The notes beneath the pieces were generated by a model. That model was not told the DNA's origin. It ran no database searches and saw nothing but the letters and a program-made list of their open reading frames with translations. The translations under genes were made by a program, and so were the position numbers. Of a DNA stretch of 64,000 nt, positions 58,677 to 64,000 are shown piece by piece (position 1 is the stretch's first letter; each line of letters starts with the position of its first letter). Source of the DNA: an uncultured Clostridia bacterium (GTDB lineage Bacteria; Bacillota; Clostridia; Oscillospirales; Acutalibacteraceae); the NCBI GenBank assembly GCA_904420015.1, contig CAJFTS010000033.1, positions 1 through 64,000 on the forward strand, written 5' to 3'.

Positions 58677-59487
58677 TGCGCATCCCTCCGTTGAGCAGCG
58701 ACGGACTCATGCTGCTCATGGCATCCATCAGATAGGTGCGCAGGGAGCCCGTCCCGCCCTCGGTTTTGCGCATCCTTTCAAAGGCCAGCTCTCCGCAAAG
58801 GCCCATGGCGCAGACGGCGGCAGCCGTAGCCTCGAGAATCTTGTCGGGGTTTGCGCCGCAGTAGCAGCCCACCACCTCGCTGAGCATACAGCCGGTGCCG
58901 GTGATCTTCGACATGAGGGGATGCCCGTTTCGCACCAGATAGACCTTCTTCTCGTCGGCAACCAGATCGATGGCGCCGGTGATGGCGATGACCGCCTGGG
59001 TTGCACGGCTCAGTTCCTTGGCAAACCGGATGGCCTCGTGAAGGTTTTCATCCGTCACCGCGTCCTTGAGATCCGCGTCCACCCCTTTGGTGGCCGCCCC
59101 GCTTCCTGCCACTGCCTTCATTTCCGACATATTGCCCCGGATCACGGAAAACCGCACCTCCTTCAAAAGCCTGTGTACCGTATCGGTGCGCAGCGCGGAG
59201 GCCCCGGCTCCCACCGGGTCCAGAACCACCGGATGGTTCAGGGCATTGGCCTTTTTCCCCGCCAGGATCATAGATTCCACCGTCCTGGCGTTTAAAGTGC
59301 CGATGTTGACGACGAGCGCCTGGCAGATGGAGGTAATCTCCTCCACCTCGCCCCCGTCGTCCGCCATGATGGGGGAACCGCCGCAGGCCAAGGCGATGTT
59401 GGCGCAGTCGTTGACGGTGACGTAGTTGGTAATGGCATGGACCAGCGGCGTCTTTTTACGAACGTTTTCCAGGATTGCTTCAAACAT
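58663..59487 (-). CDS. thiM: Hydroxyethylthiazole kinase
   Basis: PLVHAITNYVTVNDCANIALACGGSPIMADD; VVLDPVGAGAS; SKITGTGCMLSEVVGCY. Confidence 0.96.
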   Translation of the reverse strand: MFEAILENVRKKTPLVHAITNYVTVNDCANIALACGGSPIMADDGGEVEEITSICQALVVNIGTLNARTVESMILAGKKANALNHPVVLDPVGAGASALRTDTVHRLLKEVRFSVIRGNMSEMKAVAGSGAATKGVDADLKDAVTDENLHEAIRFAKELSRATQAVIAITGAIDLVADEKKVYLVRNGHPLMSKITGTGCMLSEVVGCYCGANPDKILEATAAAVCAMGLCGELAFERMRKTEGGTGSLRTYLMDAMSSMSPSLLNGGMRIETR

Positions 59488-59552
59488 GGGCGTCTCTCCT
59501 CTCATCAAAACACCGGCGGGATTGCTCCGGGCCGGTTGTCATCCTGCATCGG

Positions 59553-61274
59553 TTAGGCGCGGCCTGCCCCCTTTTTGCGGTCGGCGGGCTTGCGGCGGCC
59601 GCCTCGGAAATCCCGGGGCTTCTTTCCCGGATAAGGGCGGCCTTCCCCGCGGGAGCGATAGGAGCGGGGCTTCGTCCCGTCTACCGGGGTAAAGGTCACC
59701 GGATGGCTGCGGATTTTACTGTTTTGCATGGTATCCATTACCCGTTTTGCGTCGTCCCGGTTGAGCTCCACCTGCGTATGGTCGTTATATATGCTGATTT
59801 TCCCGATGGACTTGGCGGGGATGCCGGTGGCGTCCACAATCGCGCCGACAATAAAATTGGGGGCGATCTTCTGGTTGCGGCCCACATTGACCCGCAGATA
59901 GGTTTTCTTGCTGTCGAAAGACCCTTCCTCCCGCCTTAATGCAGGGATTAAAGCCGCCTGTACCGCCGGGATGGCCCTGCCGTCCCTTCCCGCCGCCCGG
60001 GCGAGCAGCGCCAGCGCCACCTGCCGGTCGGAATAGCCCTGGGCATTGAGCCGCTCGAGCGTATCTGCAAAAGCTTTTTCTCCCCCCTCCTCCAGGATTC
60101 GGGCGAGCTTGGCCGTAAAGGCCTCCCGCCGCTTTTGAAGGATTTCCTCCCTAGTTGGGAGGGGCTTTTCCAAAATGGGGGCTTTGACAAACTGCTCGAT
60201 TTCCTTCACCCTTCTCACCTGGGCCCGGTTGCAGGCCAGGGTATAGGAGGCGCCGGTCTTTCCGGCCCGTCCGGTCCGGCCGATGCGGTGGATATAATAC
60301 GCAAATTCCTGGGGGATGTCGAAGTTAAAGACCGCGTCCACATCCTCCACGTCGATGCCTCTGGCCGCCACGTCGGTGGCCACCAGGATGCGCACCCGTC
60401 CCGTCTTGAAATCCTGCATCACCTTGCTGCGCGCCGCCTGCTTCATGTCCCCATGCAGGCCGACGGCGGCGAAGCCATGCCGGTCGAGGTAATCCACCAG
60501 CTCGTCCACCATCTTTTTGGTGTTGCAAAAGACCACCGAACGGTTGGGCTCCTTGTGCTGCAAAAGGAGATTGAGGGCGTCCATCTTCTGGGAAAGGGGG
60601 GCCGGGTAAAAGGACTGCTCAATGGTATCCAGGGTGCGCTGCCCCTTATCCACGGCCACGAGGACCGGTTCCTTCTGGAATTCCTTTGTAATCTTCATAA
60701 TAGCCGGCGGCATGGTGGCGGAGAACAGAACCGTCTGCCGTTCCTGGGGGGCCTCGCTCAGAATGGTCTGTATATCCTCATAAAAGCCCATATTGAGCAT
60801 TTCATCCGCTTCGTCGAGCACCACCATGCTCAAATCCCCCAGCTTTAGGGTCCCCCGGCGCATATGGTCCATCACCCGGCCCGGCGTACCGATGACCAGA
60901 TTGGCGGTTTTGAGCTGGCGAAACTGGATGGGCATGGGCTGTCCGCCGTAAACGGTGGCGATGCGCACCCCCGGCTTATACTTGGCGTACTTGCGCATTT
61001 CGTCGCTGATCTGCATGGCAAGCTCCCGGGTGGGGCTTAACACCAGCACCTTGGGCGTTACGTCCGCATCCCCGCGGATACGCTCCACCGCCGGGATACC
61101 GAAGGCGGCGGTTTTTCCAGTTCCGGTGCTGGACCGGCCGATGACATCCCTGCCTTCCAAAAGGAGGGGGATGGTTCTGGCTTGAATCTCGGTGGTTTGG
61201 TCGTACTGCATATCCGCTACGGCGCGAAGGACCGCTTCGGACAGAGGCAAGGTTTGAAATAGAGTAGGCTGCAT
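59553..61274 (-). CDS. DEAD-box RNA helicase with DbpA-type RNA-binding domain
   Basis: GRSSTGTGKTAAFGIP, LDEADEMLNMGF, SAT, HRIGRTGRAGKTG; C-terminal VNVGRNQKIAPNFIVGAIVDATGIPAKSIGKISIYNDHTQVEL. Confidence 0.95.
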   Translation of the reverse strand: MQPTLFQTLPLSEAVLRAVADMQYDQTTEIQARTIPLLLEGRDVIGRSSTGTGKTAAFGIPAVERIRGDADVTPKVLVLSPTRELAMQISDEMRKYAKYKPGVRIATVYGGQPMPIQFRQLKTANLVIGTPGRVMDHMRRGTLKLGDLSMVVLDEADEMLNMGFYEDIQTILSEAPQERQTVLFSATMPPAIMKITKEFQKEPVLVAVDKGQRTLDTIEQSFYPAPLSQKMDALNLLLQHKEPNRSVVFCNTKKMVDELVDYLDRHGFAAVGLHGDMKQAARSKVMQDFKTGRVRILVATDVAARGIDVEDVDAVFNFDIPQEFAYYIHRIGRTGRAGKTGASYTLACNRAQVRRVKEIEQFVKAPILEKPLPTREEILQKRREAFTAKLARILEEGGEKAFADTLERLNAQGYSDRQVALALLARAAGRDGRAIPAVQAALIPALRREEGSFDSKKTYLRVNVGRNQKIAPNFIVGAIVDATGIPAKSIGKISIYNDHTQVELNRDDAKRVMDTMQNSKIRSHPVTFTPVDGTKPRSYRSRGEGRPYPGKKPRDFRGGRRKPADRKKGAGRA

Positions 61275-61462
61275 AATACCTGCTTTCTTTTGTTTGGGGC
61301 GGCTTGGCCGCCAAAATGTGTGTGGTTGTATTCGTCCATTTTACCACATTCCCAGCCGTTTGCGGCAAAATCCGATCCATCTTTTCACTTCTTGTGGTAT
61401 GTCCCTTGTTTTCCCTCTGTTTGCGATCTCCTTTTTGGCAAGATAAACGGAAAAGCGCCGCA

Positions 61463-61500
61463 AAAGAAAGCACCGGACAGACCGGCCCGGTGCCTTCTTT
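61463..61500 (-). terminator. Intrinsic terminator
   Basis: AAAGAAAGCACCGGACAGACCGGCCCGGTGCCTTCTTT; inverted repeat. Confidence 0.55.
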
Positions 61501-61524
61501 CCCCCGGCCGGTATCCGGCCGTTT

Positions 61525-62721
61525 TTAAGCGCGCAGCGTAAGTTTATCCAGGATGCCGGTGAGCTTGGCCAGCGCCACCCCGTAGTTGGTGATGGGAACC
61601 CCCTGCTCCTGCGCCCGGCGGATGCGGGAAAGGACGTACTTGCGGTTGAACATACAGGCCCCGCAGTGGATAATAAGGGAATACGGCGTCAGGTCGTCGG
61701 GAAAATCGGTGCCGCTGACTAGATCGATGGAGAGGCCCGGTCCCACCCGCTTTTGAAGCAGCCGCGGGATTTTCACCCGGCCGATGTCCTCGGTTAAGGG
61801 CGCGTGGGTGCACGCCTCCGCGATGAGCACCCGCGAGCGCTCAGTCAGGCCGTCGATGGCGGCGGCCCCCTCTTTGAAGGCCCCGATGTCCCCTTTATAC
61901 TGGGCAAAGAGCACCGAGAAGGAAGTCAGCCAGGTGCCCTCCGGCTTGAGCGGGTAAACGTCGGCAAAGGCCTGGGAATCGGTAATGATGAGCTTAGGCG
62001 GCTTTGCCAGGGACTTGAGCGCCAGCGCCAGCTTATCGGTGGTGACGCTCATCACGATGCATTTGCGGTCGAGAAGATCCCGGATGGTCTGCACCTGGGG
62101 CAGGATCAGCCGGCCTTTGGGCGCCTGGATATCCTGGGGCATAACCAGGAGGACCACGTCGTCCTCCTTGACCAGATGGCCGGTGATGCTTTCGGCCTCA
62201 AAGTCCTCTGGGATCACCCGCACCAGGGCGGCGAGCAGCTCCTTGACCCCGGTTTTCTCCTTGGCGCTGAAGAGGATGGGGGTAAGCCCCCATTCCTCTT
62301 TCACCTTTGCGGCCAGCTCCTCGGCGTCTTTGCGCACGTCCGCCTTGCTGACCACCGGGATGACCGGGATCCTGCGTTTTTTCAGCTCCTCAAGCCATTG
62401 GGCTTCCTTGGAGAAATCCCCCGTGGAAAAGAGGAGTAGGGCCACGTCGGTTTTCTCCATGGCCTTACGGGTCTTTTCCACCCGCATCGCCCCGAGCTTC
62501 CCTTCGTCGTCAAAACCGGCGGTATCGATGAGCATGCACGGACCGATGGGATGAATCTCCATAGCCTTGTACACCGGGTCGGTGGTGGTGCCCGCCACCT
62601 CGGACACCAATGCGATGTCATGGCCGGTGACGGCGTTGATGAGGGAGGATTTGCCGCTGTTGCGCCGGCCGTAGATGCCGATATGCAGCCGGTTGGCGGC
62701 CGGTGTATTGGAAAGCTCCAT
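61525..62721 (-). CDS. hydF: [FeFe] hydrogenase H-cluster maturation GTPase HydF
   Basis: GIYGRRNSGKSSLINAVTGHDIALVSEVAGTTTDPVYKAMEIHPIGPCMLIDTAGFDD; HCGACMFNRKYVL cysteine motif. Confidence 0.95.
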   Translation of the reverse strand: MELSNTPAANRLHIGIYGRRNSGKSSLINAVTGHDIALVSEVAGTTTDPVYKAMEIHPIGPCMLIDTAGFDDEGKLGAMRVEKTRKAMEKTDVALLLFSTGDFSKEAQWLEELKKRRIPVIPVVSKADVRKDAEELAAKVKEEWGLTPILFSAKEKTGVKELLAALVRVIPEDFEAESITGHLVKEDDVVLLVMPQDIQAPKGRLILPQVQTIRDLLDRKCIVMSVTTDKLALALKSLAKPPKLIITDSQAFADVYPLKPEGTWLTSFSVLFAQYKGDIGAFKEGAAAIDGLTERSRVLIAEACTHAPLTEDIGRVKIPRLLQKRVGPGLSIDLVSGTDFPDDLTPYSLIIHCGACMFNRKYVLSRIRRAQEQGVPITNYGVALAKLTGILDKLTLRA

Positions 62722-62740
62722 ATTCGTTTCCCCCTTCCCG

Positions 62741-63991
62741 TCAGAAGCGGAAGTCCCGCTTGCCCTCGTGCAGCTCGCTCATATGCTCGATGACGAGAGC
62801 CTTGACCTTCTCGTTGGGGATGGTGGGGATCTGCCGGGCAATCATCGCTTCCCCCTTGGCCCGTGTTTCGGGGGAAGCATAGTCCTCCAAATATTCCTTG
62901 AGGGTCATCAGAGCGTTGGGATGGCAGACGTTGGCGATCTGCCCCGATTTCACCAGCTGCATGAAGCGGTCACCGGTGCGCCCCTCCCGGTAGCAGGCGG
63001 TACAAAAGCTGGGAATATGGCCCAAATCCAACAGCCAGCCGACCACCTCGTCCAAGGTACGGGTATCGTTGACCTCAAACTGGGCGGAGTTTTCCTCCTC
63101 CCGCTCGGCATAGCCGCCCACGCTGGTGGAAGAGGCGCCGGAAATCTGGGACACGCCCAGCTCAAGCACCTTCGCACGGGTTTCCTCCGACTCTCTGGTG
63201 GAGATGATGATGCCGGTATAGGGGACGGCGATACGCAGGATGGCCACGATCTTCTGGAAAATGTCGTCGGGGATGGCGTTGGAGTATTCGTCCAGATCCA
63301 CGTCGTCCGCCGGGCGGATACGGGGCACGCTGATGGTATGGGGGCCCACCCCCTGAGCCGCCTCCAGATGCTCCGCGTGCATCAAAAGGCCCACAAAGTC
63401 GTATTTATACATGTTCAAGCCGAAGAGGACCCCCACGCCCACATCGTCGATGCCGCCTTCCATGGCCCGGTCCATAGCCTCGGTATGGTAGGCGTAATTG
63501 CTCTTAGGCCCCTTGGGATGAAGATATTCGTAGCTCTTCTTATTATAGGTCTCCTGGAAAAGGATATAGGTGCCGATGCCCGCCTCCTTGAGTTTGCGGT
63601 AATTCTCCACCGTGGTGGCCGCGATGTTCACATTCACCCGGCGGATGGCGCCGTTTTTGTGCTTGATGCTGTAGATGGTCTTAATGCTTTCCAGCACATA
63701 GTCGATGGGACAGTTGACCGGGTCCTCCCCGGTTTCCAGGGCCAGGCGCTTATGGCCCATATCCTGAAGGGCAGTGACCTCCTTGACGATTTCCTCCTGG
63801 GTCAGCTGCTTGCGGGCAATGTGACAGTTGGAATGGTGGTAGGGACAGTACCGACATTCATTGACGCAGTAATTGGAGAGGTAAAGCGGCGCAAACATGA
63901 CGATGCGGTTGCCGTAAAAGCGCTGCTTGATCTCCTTGGCCAGGGAATACATCCGGTCAATCAAGTCGGGAATCTCACATTCCAGCAGCAC
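62741..63991 (-). CDS. hydG: [FeFe] hydrogenase H-cluster radical SAM maturase HydG (5' part likely beyond window)
   Basis: FAPLYLSNYCVNECRYCPYHHSN (CX3CX2C), LALETGEDPVNCPIDYVLESIKTIYSIK, FCTACYREGRTGDRFM; stop at 62741, ORF reaches the right edge. Confidence 0.95.
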   Translation of the reverse strand: MLLECEIPDLIDRMYSLAKEIKQRFYGNRIVMFAPLYLSNYCVNECRYCPYHHSNCHIARKQLTQEEIVKEVTALQDMGHKRLALETGEDPVNCPIDYVLESIKTIYSIKHKNGAIRRVNVNIAATTVENYRKLKEAGIGTYILFQETYNKKSYEYLHPKGPKSNYAYHTEAMDRAMEGGIDDVGVGVLFGLNMYKYDFVGLLMHAEHLEAAQGVGPHTISVPRIRPADDVDLDEYSNAIPDDIFQKIVAILRIAVPYTGIIISTRESEETRAKVLELGVSQISGASSTSVGGYAEREEENSAQFEVNDTRTLDEVVGWLLDLGHIPSFCTACYREGRTGDRFMQLVKSGQIANVCHPNALMTLKEYLEDYASPETRAKGEAMIARQIPTIPNEKVKALVIEHMSELHEGKRDFRF

Positions 63992-64000
63992 CGCCGCTTC

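Noticed and set aside
59488-59552. Possible TPP riboswitch upstream of thiM
   Set aside because: Gap of ~65 bp to the neighbouring helicase gene; TPP consensus words absent.

Overview
The window is a fairly GC-rich Firmicutes (Clostridia, probably Oscillospiraceae-like) chromosomal segment made mostly of core genes. It carries: nrdR; galT; a ylbJ/yqfC/yqfD sporulation block running into phoH-ybeY-dgkA-era-(yqzL-like)-recO-mutS2; a GntR/ABC exporter; aspS-gatCAB; telA-xpaC; ldh; a transglutaminase/DUF58/MoxR cluster; a GH3 lipoprotein; a catalase; a SigH-like sigma factor; rpoD-dnaG-dgt; secA; corA; a thiamine-salvage operon; and hydF-hydG at the right edge. I saw no CRISPR array, rRNA operon, prophage or complete transposase gene. 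The strongest unusual signals are: (1) a ~265-bp multi-hairpin repeat present three times, two copies lying exactly between a stop codon and that gene's intrinsic terminator; (2) a GatA in the aspS-gatCAB operon that lacks the catalytic Lys and the GGSSGGS cis-Ser motif; (3) a small AT-rich islet (SLOG protein, RHH and HTH regulators) with an inverted-repeat operator; (4) a ~250-nt structured leader ahead of corA; (5) a LysM membrane protein whose N-terminal domain resembles a degenerate JAB/MPN fold; (6) a degenerate tRNA-like relic. All product calls are from motif recognition by eye; no database search was run.
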